A stretch of 64,000 nt of DNA from a bacterium 210917-SL.2.15 (GTDB taxonomy: Bacteria > Bacillota > Clostridia > Oscillospirales > Oscillospiraceae). Numbering within the stretch: the stretch's first letter is position 1; the number at the start of each line of letters is the position of its first letter. Under the pieces are notes generated by a model. That model had not been told where the DNA came from and made no database searches. It saw nothing but the letters and a program-made list of their open reading frames with translations. The translations under genes and the position numbers were made by a program. Shown piece by piece: positions 50,414 to 59,940 of the stretch. The stretch is taken from the NCBI GenBank assembly GCA_020555605.1, contig JAJCJC010000005.1, forward strand, positions 75,371 through 139,370. The letters are read 5' to 3'.

Positions 50414-51422
50414 GGTTCGTGACGCCCTCCCCTCTCACCAGTTTCTTTTCGCCATTCTGACGATGGCAGGCCACAAAATGGCCCGGCTCCACCTCCACCA
50501 GAGGCGGCACAGAGGCCCGGCACTCCTCTGTCATGTAAGGGCAGCGGTTGTAGAAATTGCAGCACTGGCCCGTCAGGCGCAGATCCGGCGGCGTTCCGGG
50601 AATGGCGCGCAAGTCTTCTTTCGCCTTGTCCGACAGGCGGGGAATAGAGTCCAGCAGGCCCCAGGTATAGGGGTGCAGGGGATTGGAATAGAGGGTCTTG
50701 GTGTCGGCGCTCTCCACGGTGTTGCCCGCGTACATCACCATCACCTTGTCGCACATTTCCCACACCACGCCCAAGTTATGGGTGATAAGCAGGATGGAGG
50801 TATTCATCTCCTTCTGCAGATCCTTCAAAAGATCCAGTACCTGCGCCTGCACAGTCACGTCAAGGGCCGTGGTCGGTTCATCAGCCAGGATAAATTTGGG
50901 CTTGCAGCACACGGCCATGGCGATGATCACGCGCTGGCACATGCCGCCGGAAAGCTCATAGGGATAAGATTCCATACGCTTTTCCGGCTCGGGGATGCCC
51001 ACACGGTTCAGAGCATCCACCGCCATCTGCCGCGCCTCAGCCTTGCTCACCTTCTGGTGGGCGCAAATCATTTCCACCATCTGCTTACCGATCTTGAACA
51101 CCGGGTCGAGCGAGGTCATAGGATCCTGGAAAATAGTGGCAATCTCCTTGCCGCGGAATTCCAGCAACTCCTTATGGCTCATTTTCAAAATATCCCGGTC
51201 TTCAAACAGAATTTCTCCGGCCACAATACGGCCCGTCTGCGGCGGCAGGAGGCGGATAATGGAGTTGGACGTGACGCTCTTGCCGCTGCCGGATTCGCCC
51301 ACGATGCCCAACACCTCTCCCCGATCCAGGGAAAAGCTGACGCCGTCCACAGCCTTGGCCACGCCGCTGGCAGTATAAAAATAGGTCTTGAGTCCGCTGA
51401 CTCTCAGCAATGTTTCACTCAT
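50406..51422 (-). CDS. dppD: Peptide ABC transporter ATP-binding protein (DppD/OppD)
   Basis: Second ATPase of the peptide transporter. The protein has 338 residues. Walker A GESGSGKSV, Walker B FILADEPTTALD and a C-terminal CCNFYNRCPYMTEEC Fe-S-like motif. The signature loop is LSGGMCQR where the family normally has LSGGMRQR; the Cys for Arg change is unusual but the GG and Q are kept. The frame overlaps the start of dppF and follows the M20 gene by 10 bp. Confidence 0.95.
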   Translation of the reverse strand: MSETLLRVSGLKTYFYTASGVAKAVDGVSFSLDRGEVLGIVGESGSGKSVTSNSIIRLLPPQTGRIVAGEILFEDRDILKMSHKELLEFRGKEIATIFQDPMTSLDPVFKIGKQMVEMICAHQKVSKAEARQMAVDALNRVGIPEPEKRMESYPYELSGGMCQRVIIAMAVCCKPKFILADEPTTALDVTVQAQVLDLLKDLQKEMNTSILLITHNLGVVWEMCDKVMVMYAGNTVESADTKTLYSNPLHPYTWGLLDSIPRLSDKAKEDLRAIPGTPPDLRLTGQCCNFYNRCPYMTEECRASVPPLVEVEPGHFVACHRQNGEKKLVRGEGVTNHE

Positions 51423-51432
51423 AGAATCCTCC

Positions 51433-52614
51433 TTAGCCTTCGTAGCGCGCCTTCATCTCCGCGAAAGCTGCGCGGATGCGCTGCAGCAGAGCCGGATCCT
51501 GAAGAATATCCACCGCCGTCATTGCCAGGGCACAGGCGCCCACGGCAATGGCCCGATGGCTCTCCGGGCTGCCTGTGGATGCCAGGAACTCCGGCGAATG
51601 GGCGCGGCCCGGGCCGACGCGCACATAGGACTGCAGTCCCGGGAACAGGTGTGTCAGATTGCCCATATCGGTGCAGCCGATACCCATTTCCTTGTCCCGC
51701 GGCTTTACAGTTTCGCCCAGAGCCGTGAAGTTTTTGGCCAGAAGATCTTCCAGCACGGGATTGTTTCGGATGTCCTCATAGGACAGGGCGGTGTGTTCAT
51801 ACTCAAAGCGTGTGTGGGTCAACTCCGCCAGGTGGCGGCAGATCTCCAGAAAGCGCTCCACCAGCTCCAGCTTGTATTTCATGCTGAACGAGCGGATGGT
51901 GAACTCCGCCGAGCAGTGATCCGGGATATAAATCGCCTGATCGCCGCCGTCGCGGATGATACCCAGAATCTTACCCCGATCGCCGATTTCCAGACGCAGG
52001 GCGTTAAGGATATTGAACAGTTCCAGCACCGGCGTCAGTGCGCTGATCCCCTCTTCGGGCCAGGTGGCCGCGTGGGAGGTTTTTCCGTAAAAATGCACGC
52101 GCAGGTCGGTTTTGGAATAGGAAATATCGTTGACTACCGTATCGCAGGAAGAGTGGATCAGCATACCCACGTCCACGGCGTCAAAGGCGCCGTGCTCAGC
52201 CATAATGATCTTGCCGCCGCCGCCTTCTTCGGCAGGGCAGCCAAACACCGTCACTTTGCCGCCCAGCTCGTCAATCACACTGCGCAGCGCAGCGCCAGCG
52301 CCCACAGAAATGGCACACATAACGTTGTGGCCGCAGGAATGGCCCATGCCTTCCACAGCGTCAAATTCGCCGAAAATGGCAATATTCGGGCCGTCCTTTC
52401 CGGTGTCGTACACACCTTTCACACTGGTTTCCAGTCCGCCGATTCCCGTCTCCACCGCAAAGCCGTATTTCTCCAGCAGCGTGCTCATGGACTTGCAGGC
52501 AAAATATTCCTTGAAATTGTACTCGGGGTTGTTCCATAAATCGTCGGACAGCCGGCTCAGTTCCGGCAAAATCTCATCCACCCGGCGGCGGATTCTCTCC
52601 TGATATGTCTCCAT
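51433..52614 (-). CDS. M20 family amidohydrolase (AbgB/PM20D2-like)
   Basis: A 393-residue di-metal hydrolase placed inside the transporter operon. Seen: FGEFDAVEGMGHSCGHNVMCA (metal His and Asp), CPAEEGGGGKIIMAEHGAFD (general base Glu pair), HAATWPEEG dimer region and SPESHRAI near the C-terminus. Related enzymes cut aminobenzoyl-glutamate or dipeptides; the substrate here is probably an imported peptide or acyl-amino acid. I chose the ATG at 52614; a GTG five codons earlier overlaps the dppC stop and could allow coupling. Confidence 0.9.
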   Translation of the reverse strand: METYQERIRRRVDEILPELSRLSDDLWNNPEYNFKEYFACKSMSTLLEKYGFAVETGIGGLETSVKGVYDTGKDGPNIAIFGEFDAVEGMGHSCGHNVMCAISVGAGAALRSVIDELGGKVTVFGCPAEEGGGGKIIMAEHGAFDAVDVGMLIHSSCDTVVNDISYSKTDLRVHFYGKTSHAATWPEEGISALTPVLELFNILNALRLEIGDRGKILGIIRDGGDQAIYIPDHCSAEFTIRSFSMKYKLELVERFLEICRHLAELTHTRFEYEHTALSYEDIRNNPVLEDLLAKNFTALGETVKPRDKEMGIGCTDMGNLTHLFPGLQSYVRVGPGRAHSPEFLASTGSPESHRAIAVGACALAMTAVDILQDPALLQRIRAAFAEMKARYEG

Positions 52615-52625
52615 CTCTGCCCCCG

Positions 52626-53546
52626 TCACTTCTTCATCTTGGGATCCAGCACATCGCGCACACCATCGCCCAGCAGGTTAAAGCCCAGCACGGTGACCAA
52701 AATAAACAGGCCGGAATACGTAGCAATGTAAGGATAGTTGTTCAACCAGTTTTTGCCGGTTTGCAAAATACTGCCCCAGGAAGCTGTCGGCTCGCTAATG
52801 CCCAGGCCCAGGAAACTCAACGCCGCCTCGGAAATGATCGCGCCGGCGATGCCCAGCGTGGCATAAACAATCAAAGGCGAAATGGTATTGGGCAGAATAT
52901 GGGTCAGCAGCATTCGTGTATTGGATACGCCAATGACTCGCGCCGCATTACAGTATTCCTCATTCTTGATAATGTGCACTTCACCGCGCACAACGCGGGC
53001 AAAGCTTGGCACGTTGCCGATGCCGATGGCCAAAATTACGTTGAAGATACCGCTACCCAGCACCGTCATCAAAATGATGGCCAACAGGATATAGGGGAAC
53101 GCCAGCATGCCGTCCATAATACGCATAATCACACTGTCCACAATACCGCCGAAATAGCCGGCGATCAGCCCGAGAATAATACCGATGATGCCGGCCACCA
53201 CCGTGCCGCCAAAGGCCACCAGCAGCGATACACGTGCGCCGTATAGGATGCGGGAAAGCAAATCGCGCCCCACGTTATCGGTTCCGAGCAGGTGCCCGTC
53301 CACACCGGGTTTCAGGAAGGCGCCCACCGGATTCACCGCAGTAGGATCATACGGAGCCAGCAGCGGGGCAAACACGGCGATGAACACCATGACACATACA
53401 ATAATCAGACCGACCATGGCAGTCTTGTTTCTTCTCAGTTTGCTCCAGGCGCTGTTGGCCCGGCGTTCACAGCGCAGCAGTTCCTCGTTGGAAGCAACGC
53501 CCAGAAGATCGGATGCAGTGGTCTGTGCTGCGTTCTTCTTTTTCAT
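52626..53546 (-). CDS. dppC: Peptide ABC transporter permease (DppC/OppC)
   Basis: A 306-residue inner-membrane permease with six membrane segments, the first at about 45-68. It has the N-terminal OppC pattern and HLLGTDNVGRDLLSRILYGARVSL. The EAA loop, which contacts the ATPases, reads EYCNAARVIGVSNTRMLLTHILPN (about 200-223). It overlaps dppB by one base. Confidence 0.96.
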   Translation of the reverse strand: MKKKNAAQTTASDLLGVASNEELLRCERRANSAWSKLRRNKTAMVGLIIVCVMVFIAVFAPLLAPYDPTAVNPVGAFLKPGVDGHLLGTDNVGRDLLSRILYGARVSLLVAFGGTVVAGIIGIILGLIAGYFGGIVDSVIMRIMDGMLAFPYILLAIILMTVLGSGIFNVILAIGIGNVPSFARVVRGEVHIIKNEEYCNAARVIGVSNTRMLLTHILPNTISPLIVYATLGIAGAIISEAALSFLGLGISEPTASWGSILQTGKNWLNNYPYIATYSGLFILVTVLGFNLLGDGVRDVLDPKMKK

Positions 53547-54535
53547 TACTTGCTTCCTCCTTCATAGCTGACACGCGGATTGATGAGCATGTATGCAATA
53601 TCCACCAGCAGGTTCACAATAACGAACACCAGTGCAAAGAACAGTACCACGCCCTGAATAAGCATATAATCACGGTTGTTGATCGCGTTGACGATCATAG
53701 TACCCATGCCCGGCCAGGAAAAAATACTCTCCGTCAGAATAGCGCCGGTAAAACAGCTGGCAATTTGCAGGCCCAGTACGGTGACGATGGGGGGCAGCGC
53801 GTTTTTCAGCGCGTGCTTCCAGATTACGCTGCGCTCACTGATGCCTCTGGCCCGCAGAGCCTTAATGGAGTCATTGTGAATGACCTCCAGCATACTGGAA
53901 CGCGTGATACGCGCAAAAGTCGCCATTGGTATGGTAGCCAAACAGGTACAGGGCAAGATCATATGCGAGACAAAGTCCCACAGCCCCACATCCAGCGATC
54001 CGCGACCCAAAGCAGGCAGCAGCCCCCACTGCACGGAGAACTGATTCACCAGCATCATGCCCAGCCAGAAAATGGGCATGGACACGCCCACCAGGGCCAG
54101 CACCATGAACACGTAGTCCATCACGGAATACTGGTGCAATGCGGAAAACATGCCGATGGTCACACCGAGAATCAGCGCAATCACCAAAGCCGTTACGGTA
54201 ATCTGCAGGGTGCTGGGGATGCGCTCGGCAATCAGATCCAGCACCGGCTGGTTATACATATAAGAGGTGCCGAAATCACCGTGCAGCACATTGCCGATAT
54301 AATCGATAAACTGCGTCAGCTTCGGCTGATCCAAGCCCAGCTTGACCTCCATGGCCGCAATGTCCGACGCCGACGCCTGGGGACCCAGGATCGTTGCCGC
54401 AGGGTTGCCCGGAATCATACGGGTCAGTACAAACGTGAACGTCACCACGATAAAGAGCGTGGGAATACATTGGAGCACTCGCTTTAAAATGGTTTTTAAC
54501 AACTCAATCTCACCGCCATTTTTATAATCACACAA
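53546..54535 (-). CDS. dppB: Peptide ABC transporter permease (DppB/OppB)
   Basis: A permease of up to 329 residues with six membrane segments. Seen: LKRVLQCIPTLFIVVTFTFVL, RMIPGNPA, DFGTSYMYNQPV, and the EAA loop DSIKALRARGISERSVIWKHALKNALPP. The TTG at 54535 follows AGGAG at six bases; a second TTG at 54502, after GGTGAG, begins at the family's usual first residues and is also possible. Both are non-ATG starts. Confidence 0.94.
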   Translation of the reverse strand: MCDYKNGGEIELLKTILKRVLQCIPTLFIVVTFTFVLTRMIPGNPAATILGPQASASDIAAMEVKLGLDQPKLTQFIDYIGNVLHGDFGTSYMYNQPVLDLIAERIPSTLQITVTALVIALILGVTIGMFSALHQYSVMDYVFMVLALVGVSMPIFWLGMMLVNQFSVQWGLLPALGRGSLDVGLWDFVSHMILPCTCLATIPMATFARITRSSMLEVIHNDSIKALRARGISERSVIWKHALKNALPPIVTVLGLQIASCFTGAILTESIFSWPGMGTMIVNAINNRDYMLIQGVVLFFALVFVIVNLLVDIAYMLINPRVSYEGGSK

Positions 54536-54595
54536 GCCTCTCTCCTGCCAGGCAGAGACGGGACTCTCTGGGGTTCACCGCCGATTACAGCGGCG

Positions 54596-54721
54596 GCGCC
54601 GCCAGACCTGGTGGCGCGGCGCATAGGTCATGCCATCAGGTCCGGCGGCGCTTTCGAATAAAGATCCGAAAACACCGTTTTCAGACGGCCCCGGGAGCGC
54701 GCTGTGCGCGCCCCCGGAGCC
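54596..54721 (-). repeat. Two strong hairpins between dppA and dppB
   Basis: Hairpin 1 (54596-54617) has arms GCGCCGCCA / TGGTGGCGC; hairpin 2 (54687-54721) has GC-rich arms around CCGGGAGCGCGC / GCGCGCCCCCGG. In binding-protein-dependent transporters such hairpins often raise the level of binding protein over permeases by partly ending or protecting the message; that role here is inference. Confidence 0.65.
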
Positions 54722-54752
54722 ACGAACAGTTTATGGTTTTCCGAACAGCAGA

Positions 54753-56351
54753 TCAGTCCGTCACGGAAGTATTACGGGTAATGGTCTCGCCGTCATCGGA
54801 AGTAATGAAGAACAGCTGGCCGTCCGCTCTGGGCACGAAGTCCTGCACGCGGTCATTGATGCCAGTCAGCTCATAGGGATTGGCATAATAGATGCCGGTG
54901 TAGTCCTGCATGATCTGCTTCATGGCATTGCCGTAGTGGGCCTTGCGCTCTTCCTGATCGGTTGTCTGTCTTGCCGCGGACAGCTCCTGCTCCACATACT
55001 CGTTCACATAGCCGGCGCCATTGCCGATGGCAGTGGTCTCCGTGGAGGAGAACAGCTTATCCAGGAAGAAGTAGGGATCGGGATACCAGCTCCAGCTCAT
55101 GGCATACACATCGGAATTGCCAGAGCAGACAGTATCGGAGAAGGTGCCCCACTCATTGACGCTGATATTGGCCTTCACACCGATCTGCTGCCAGTATGCC
55201 TGCAGCATGGTAGCCAGCGTCTTGCGCTCTTCAGAGTTGGAAACATTGATGGTGATCTCAAAGCCGTTGCCGTAACCGGCCTGTTCCAGCAGGGCCTTGG
55301 CGTCCTCAGGATCATAGCCGGGAACCATGGATTCCAGAGAAGCGTCATAACCCCAGGAACCGTAGGGCAGGGGCAGATAAGCGGCTTCCACTTCGTCATA
55401 CTGATACAGAGCCGTACGGACAGCGTCCAGATCCACAGCCTCGATCAGGGCTTTGCGGACCATCGGATCCGCCGTCGGACCCTTCTGCGCATTGAAGCGG
55501 ACATAGTTGATCTTCAGCGCTTCCGTTTTCAGCAGTTCAATGCCATTGCCGGCATTCTGCACGGTATTGATCGCTTCGCCGGAGAGCTGAGTGGCCAGAT
55601 CGACCGCACCAGTCTGCAGGGCATTGGCCGCCTGGTTGGGGTCGGAGATGAACTTGAAGACCAGCTTCTGCAGCGCGGGAGCGCCCAGCCAGTAATCGGG
55701 GTTGGCCGACAGGACAGCTTGTTCGTCCAATTCAAACTTATCCATACAGAAAGCGCCGGTGCCGCTCAGATGATAGCCGAAGTCTTCGCCCCAGCCTTCC
55801 ACTTCTTCCTTGGCCACGATGGAGTTGCCCGCATCGGTCAGCGCCGTCAGGAAGGAAGCATCCGGATTCTTCAAGGTGCAGGTGACTTCCCAGTCGCCGG
55901 TGACTTCCGCCTTATCCAGCATGGCCAGCCGGTTGTTGTCGGAATGCTGAGCACTGCGGTTCAGGGAGTAGGCCACATCCTCAGCCGTCATTTCACGACC
56001 CTTGGCATACTGGGTGTTCTGGAAGTGAACACCTTGGCGAATCTGGAACACATAGGTCACGCCGTCATCGGAAACCGTCCAGTTGGTGGCCAGGGCGGGG
56101 GCATACTCCGTCAGCGTATCGTTGTACGCCACCAGACGGTCACAGACCTGATTGATGATCTGGCCCTCATAGCTGCCGCTGTAGTGAATGGGATCGAGTT
56201 TGCTGGGAGAAGATGCCAGCGACACGGTCAGAGTGCCGCTTTCGCCGCCGGCGCTCTCGTTGGTGCTGTCGTTGCCGCCGTTGCCGCCGCAGCCAGCCAG
56301 CAGTCCGACCGCCATCACGCAGGCGAGGGACAGTGCGAGAATCTTTTTCAT
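54753..56351 (-). CDS. dppA: Peptide ABC transporter substrate-binding lipoprotein (DppA/OppA)
   Basis: A 532-residue family-5 solute-binding protein. Signal peptide with lipobox LLAGC (cleavage before Cys at about residue 21), a Ser/Gly/Asn-rich tether, then the binding fold with LDPIHYSGSYEGQIINQVCDRL, FQIRQGVHFQNTQYAKGREMTAEDVAYS, and YLPLPYGSWGYD. The start at 56351 begins MKKILAL; upstream codons overlap the M20 gene. It captures peptides on the cell surface and gives them to DppBC. Peptide length preference cannot be read from sequence. Confidence 0.95.
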   Translation of the reverse strand: MKKILALSLACVMAVGLLAGCGGNGGNDSTNESAGGESGTLTVSLASSPSKLDPIHYSGSYEGQIINQVCDRLVAYNDTLTEYAPALATNWTVSDDGVTYVFQIRQGVHFQNTQYAKGREMTAEDVAYSLNRSAQHSDNNRLAMLDKAEVTGDWEVTCTLKNPDASFLTALTDAGNSIVAKEEVEGWGEDFGYHLSGTGAFCMDKFELDEQAVLSANPDYWLGAPALQKLVFKFISDPNQAANALQTGAVDLATQLSGEAINTVQNAGNGIELLKTEALKINYVRFNAQKGPTADPMVRKALIEAVDLDAVRTALYQYDEVEAAYLPLPYGSWGYDASLESMVPGYDPEDAKALLEQAGYGNGFEITINVSNSEERKTLATMLQAYWQQIGVKANISVNEWGTFSDTVCSGNSDVYAMSWSWYPDPYFFLDKLFSSTETTAIGNGAGYVNEYVEQELSAARQTTDQEERKAHYGNAMKQIMQDYTGIYYANPYELTGINDRVQDFVPRADGQLFFITSDDGETITRNTSVTD

Positions 56352-56386
56352 CGTTCGTTTCTCTCCTATTCTTTTTGATTTTGGTT

Positions 56387-57568
56387 TTATACGCAATGGC
56401 GTTTCCGCAGCCAGCGGAATGCGCTCTCAGCATAGACCGCCGCCATCATCGGAATCGCATCCTCATTGAATGTGACCCGGGGATCGTGAACGCCATAAGC
56501 ATATCCTTGTTCCGTGCTGCCGGTGCCGAACCAGAACAGCGCGCTGGGAACCTTTTGAGAAAAAACGGAGAAATCCTCCGATCCGGTCATACGCTCGATG
56601 TGATAGGTAGTGCCCTTGCCCAGCATATCGTCGATATACCCGCCGATTTCTTCGGCCAGGGCGTTGTCGTTTACCATGGGCGGGATGCCGCCGCCGATGA
56701 AATCGATGTCACAGGTGGTACGGAACGTCCTGCACACACCCTCGCAGATCTCGCTCATGCGCCGGCGGGCAAATTCCTTCACCTGCAGATCCATGGTGCG
56801 GATGGTGCCTTTGAGCACAGCCTCTCCGGGCATCACGTTGGCCGCCGAGCCGGCGTGCAGCGAACAAACGGTCAGCACAATCATCTGATTGGGATTAATT
56901 TCGCGGCTGTTAATCTCCTGCAGGGCCAGTACGACGTGCGCCGCCGCGTTGATGGGATCGACATTCTCATGGGGCGCTGCACCGTGGCCGCCCTTGCCGT
57001 GAATCGTCACAGTGAACACATCGCTGGAACCGCAAGCGTGGCCCGGCGTGTAGCCGGCAGTGCCCAAGGGAGCATGCACCACATGAAGCGCCAGCGCGGC
57101 ATCCACACGTGGGTTTTCCAAAATCCCAGCGTTGTAGACATCTACCGCACCGTCCATGGTTTCCTCGGCAGGCTGGAAGAGCAGCTTCACCGTACCTTCC
57201 AACTCGTCCTCCCGCTCTTTGAGCACCTTGGCAGCACCCAGCAGGCTGGTGGTGTGAAAATCGTGACCGCAGGCGTGCATACAGCCATTTTGCGAGGCAA
57301 AAGGCAGCCCCGTTTCCTCGGCCATGGGCAGCGCGTCCATGTCGCCGCGCAGCAGCAGCGTTTTCCCGCCGCCGCACCCCACGGTACAGGTAATGCCTGC
57401 GCGGCCCACTGCCTGCGGTTCATAACCAAATTCTTTGAGCTTTTCCAGCACAAAGGCCCTGGTCTGGGGCAGATCGAAGCTCAGCTCCGGGCATTGATGC
57501 AGATGGCGGCGCCAACTCACCAACTCATCCTTCAATTCCAGCATGCGCGCATATGTCTTATGTTCCAT
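56387..57568 (-). CDS. M20D family amidohydrolase (HipO/AmhX-like)
   Basis: A 393-residue hydrolase. Seen: RRHLHQCPELSF at the N-terminus, RGDMDALPMAEETG, HACGHDFHTT (metal site), FQPAEETMDGA, GKGGHGAAPH and TGSEDFSVFS: the classical M20D (amidohydrolase) series. Such enzymes remove the acyl group from N-acyl amino acids or cut aminoacyl conjugates. It starts the transporter operon, 35 bp before dppA. The start at 57568 follows AGGAAG. Confidence 0.92.
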   Translation of the reverse strand: MEHKTYARMLELKDELVSWRRHLHQCPELSFDLPQTRAFVLEKLKEFGYEPQAVGRAGITCTVGCGGGKTLLLRGDMDALPMAEETGLPFASQNGCMHACGHDFHTTSLLGAAKVLKEREDELEGTVKLLFQPAEETMDGAVDVYNAGILENPRVDAALALHVVHAPLGTAGYTPGHACGSSDVFTVTIHGKGGHGAAPHENVDPINAAAHVVLALQEINSREINPNQMIVLTVCSLHAGSAANVMPGEAVLKGTIRTMDLQVKEFARRRMSEICEGVCRTFRTTCDIDFIGGGIPPMVNDNALAEEIGGYIDDMLGKGTTYHIERMTGSEDFSVFSQKVPSALFWFGTGSTEQGYAYGVHDPRVTFNEDAIPMMAAVYAESAFRWLRKRHCV

Positions 57569-57668
57569 TGAAATTCGCTTCCTGCTTTCCTGGATAATCC
57601 CCCGCCCACGTACAGGCTGCAAAAGCTGCACTGCCTGCGGAGTTTTTATAAAAATACATTTTTTATTT

Positions 57669-57696
57669 ATAATACGACCAGTTTACATCATTGTAA
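57669..57696 (-). promoter_or_regulatory. Candidate promoter of the M20D-dpp operon
   Basis: On the minus strand TTACAA (57696-57691), 16-bp spacer, TATTAT (57674-57669), within an AT-rich stretch (57640-57800). The region 57569-57893 contains no gene I can support. Confidence 0.5.
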
Positions 57697-57893
57697 TTTC
57701 ACATTCAGCATAATAATACAAATTTCTCTTCTTTGCAAGACGTATCCTGTCTGAAATGCAAAACAGTTCCATAAAAATTATTATCAATTCTCACAAATTT
57801 CCCCAGAGCTTTACTTTTCCCATAAAAACCGGCGCGCCCCGCCGGACCGCAGCAGCGGCCGGCAGAGCGCGTCAGTGCGCCATTTCTGCAGAT

Positions 57894-58562
57894 TTACGTC
57901 TCTTCGCCTTTCAGGCTGAACAGGTAATACCGATCATAACTCTTCTTCTGGGCAAACTGCATCCACGCTTTGAACTCCCCTTCGGGGTAGTGTTCCATAG
58001 CGCGATATTTGCAGTCCTCCGCCAGCGTAGCCAGAGAGGTGCGCAAGATACAGCCGTTTTCAATGACCTTGCCCTCGCGGCCCTCTTCATGGAACTTGTC
58101 GGGCAGCTGGGAGGGATCGAGCACAATCACGGTCTCCCCATCCTCTTCAATGCCCACCACGGCCACATAATGACCGCCGTGGGAAAACAGGCCCACATGG
58201 CCGTCCTCCGGCCGGTCGCCGGTTACATTCGCCACAGCCATGCCGCCGCGCTTGAGGTGTTCCCGGAGCAGCTCAGGGTCGTCGGTGGCCACCATGTCCA
58301 GATCGAACCGCTCGGCCACATAGGGGGCCAGCAAATCCATGTCCGTGCCAGGGCTGTGGTTGGCATTCACCGCCAAAGACAGCTCCAAGCAGTCGATCAG
58401 GGAAAATTCCCGTCCGGTCAGATTAGTCACCACCATGGAGGCCGAACACAGTCCGCAGCCGGCGCTGCGCACGGTACTGTCCGTCCGCATCAGCTCGGGG
58501 ATGTCCGTCAGCGTGGGATAGGCCACATGGGGATAGTTGGTTTGATTGAGATAATAATACAT
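57894..58562 (-). CDS. C39-like papain-fold cysteine peptidase
   Basis: A 222-residue protein without signal peptide or membrane segment. The Cys motif STVRSAGCGLCSASMVV (Cys about 36) and His/Asp region GGHYVAVVGIEEDGETVIVLDPS (His about 130, Asp about 147) give the catalytic set of a C39-type papain-like fold. C39 peptidases commonly cut after double glycine; cytosolic, stand-alone members are of unknown role. It lies 24 bp after the M18 gene and 325 bp before the M20D gene, and is probably part of the same region. Confidence 0.8.
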   Translation of the reverse strand: MYYYLNQTNYPHVAYPTLTDIPELMRTDSTVRSAGCGLCSASMVVTNLTGREFSLIDCLELSLAVNANHSPGTDMDLLAPYVAERFDLDMVATDDPELLREHLKRGGMAVANVTGDRPEDGHVGLFSHGGHYVAVVGIEEDGETVIVLDPSQLPDKFHEEGREGKVIENGCILRTSLATLAEDCKYRAMEHYPEGEFKAWMQFAQKKSYDRYYLFSLKGEET

Positions 58563-58586
58563 AAACGCCTCTTCTTCCCGTTCATT

Positions 58587-59912
58587 TCAGGCCCGGTGCA
58601 GCGTATACCTGCCTTGGCCTCCGTCCTCCACAAAGGTGGAATAAAACTCCTGCATGGCGCGCACCAGATAGAATGTATCCAGCACGCCGGCGGTTTCCAC
58701 CGCCGAGTGCATGGCCAGCTGAGGCAGGCCCACGTCCACCATGTTCAGCGACACCTGAGCGTTGGAAAGATTGCCCAAGGTGCTGCCGCCCAGAACGTCT
58801 GAATGGTTGTGGAACGCCTGGGTGGGCACGCCGGCGCGGCCGCAGATGGCGCGGAACAACGCCGCCGACACAGAGTCCGTGCCATATTTCTGATTGGCAC
58901 TGAATTTGAGCACAACACCCTGATTCATATGCGGATGGTTCGTAGGATCGGCCAGAGACAGATGATTGGGGTGCACCGCATGGGCGTTGTCCGCCGACAC
59001 CATAAAGCCCGAAGCCAGCGCGCGCAGATAATCCTCATGGCTGCGGCCCAAAGCCTCATTCACACGCAGCAGCGTGTCCAGCAGCACGGTACCCGCCGCG
59101 CCCTGTTTGGTGCCGCTGCCCACTTCTTCATTGTCAAACACCGCGTATACGGAAATCGTGTTGGGGTGGCCGCCTGCCAAAAAGCCCTGCAAATTGGCGA
59201 ACGTGCACTGCAGATCGTCTAGCTTGGGCGAAGAGAGATACTCCCCGCCGGCCCCCCAGATGACGCCGCGGCCACGGCAGTATAAATAGAGATCCGTGCC
59301 GAGGATATTCTCTTTGTCCACCCCCGCCGCACCGGCCACAATGTCCAAAAACGTCCCCACTGCGCGCTCATCGCCCAGCAGTGGGAGCATATCCTTCTGG
59401 ATGCTGTATTTGTAACCGTCATTGACGGAGCGGTTCATATGGATTGCAAGACTCGGGAGCATCAGCAAATCCCGATCCACATTCACCAACCTGGATTCCA
59501 GCCCTTCGCCCCGGCGCACCACAATCTTACCCGCCACAGACAACGGGCGATCGAACCAGGGAGCGCAAAGCATTCCGCCGTATTTCTCCACGTTCAGCTC
59601 CGTATAGGCGCCGTCCACGACAATGTCCATGTTTTCCTTGATCTTGAAGGTGGGCGAGTCGCTGTGGGAGGCAGCAATCTGGAATCCCTTGATTTCCCCC
59701 TCAGGAATCTTGAATGCCAGAAGGGAGGACAGATTGCGCCGGACAAAATAGCACCCGCCGCGCTGCAGGCGCCACGGCTCTCCTTCACTCAGCTCCGAGA
59801 AGCCCGCATCACACAGCGCCTGTGCCAGATTCTCCACTGCATGATAACAGCTGGGGCTTTTCTGGATAAAATCCAACAGTTCGTTGGAAAGTTTCATGCT
59901 TTCTTCCATCAT
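58587..59912 (-). CDS. apeB: M18 family aminopeptidase
   Basis: A 441-residue cytosolic dodecameric-type metallo-aminopeptidase. Seen: AASHSDSPTFKIKE (first zinc His and Asp), the bridging DNEEVGSG (general base and zinc Glu) and the C-terminal LAMHSAVE (zinc His). Residues VFDNEEVGSGTKQGAAG and SADNAHAVHPNH are typical. It takes amino acids from peptide N-termini. AGGAG precedes the start; a second ATG follows directly and another at codon 6. It fits peptide use with the transporter. Confidence 0.95.
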   Translation of the reverse strand: MMEESMKLSNELLDFIQKSPSCYHAVENLAQALCDAGFSELSEGEPWRLQRGGCYFVRRNLSSLLAFKIPEGEIKGFQIAASHSDSPTFKIKENMDIVVDGAYTELNVEKYGGMLCAPWFDRPLSVAGKIVVRRGEGLESRLVNVDRDLLMLPSLAIHMNRSVNDGYKYSIQKDMLPLLGDERAVGTFLDIVAGAAGVDKENILGTDLYLYCRGRGVIWGAGGEYLSSPKLDDLQCTFANLQGFLAGGHPNTISVYAVFDNEEVGSGTKQGAAGTVLLDTLLRVNEALGRSHEDYLRALASGFMVSADNAHAVHPNHLSLADPTNHPHMNQGVVLKFSANQKYGTDSVSAALFRAICGRAGVPTQAFHNHSDVLGGSTLGNLSNAQVSLNMVDVGLPQLAMHSAVETAGVLDTFYLVRAMQEFYSTFVEDGGQGRYTLHRA

Positions 59913-59940
59913 TGCATCGCTCCTGTTCCTTTGCTTTCCG

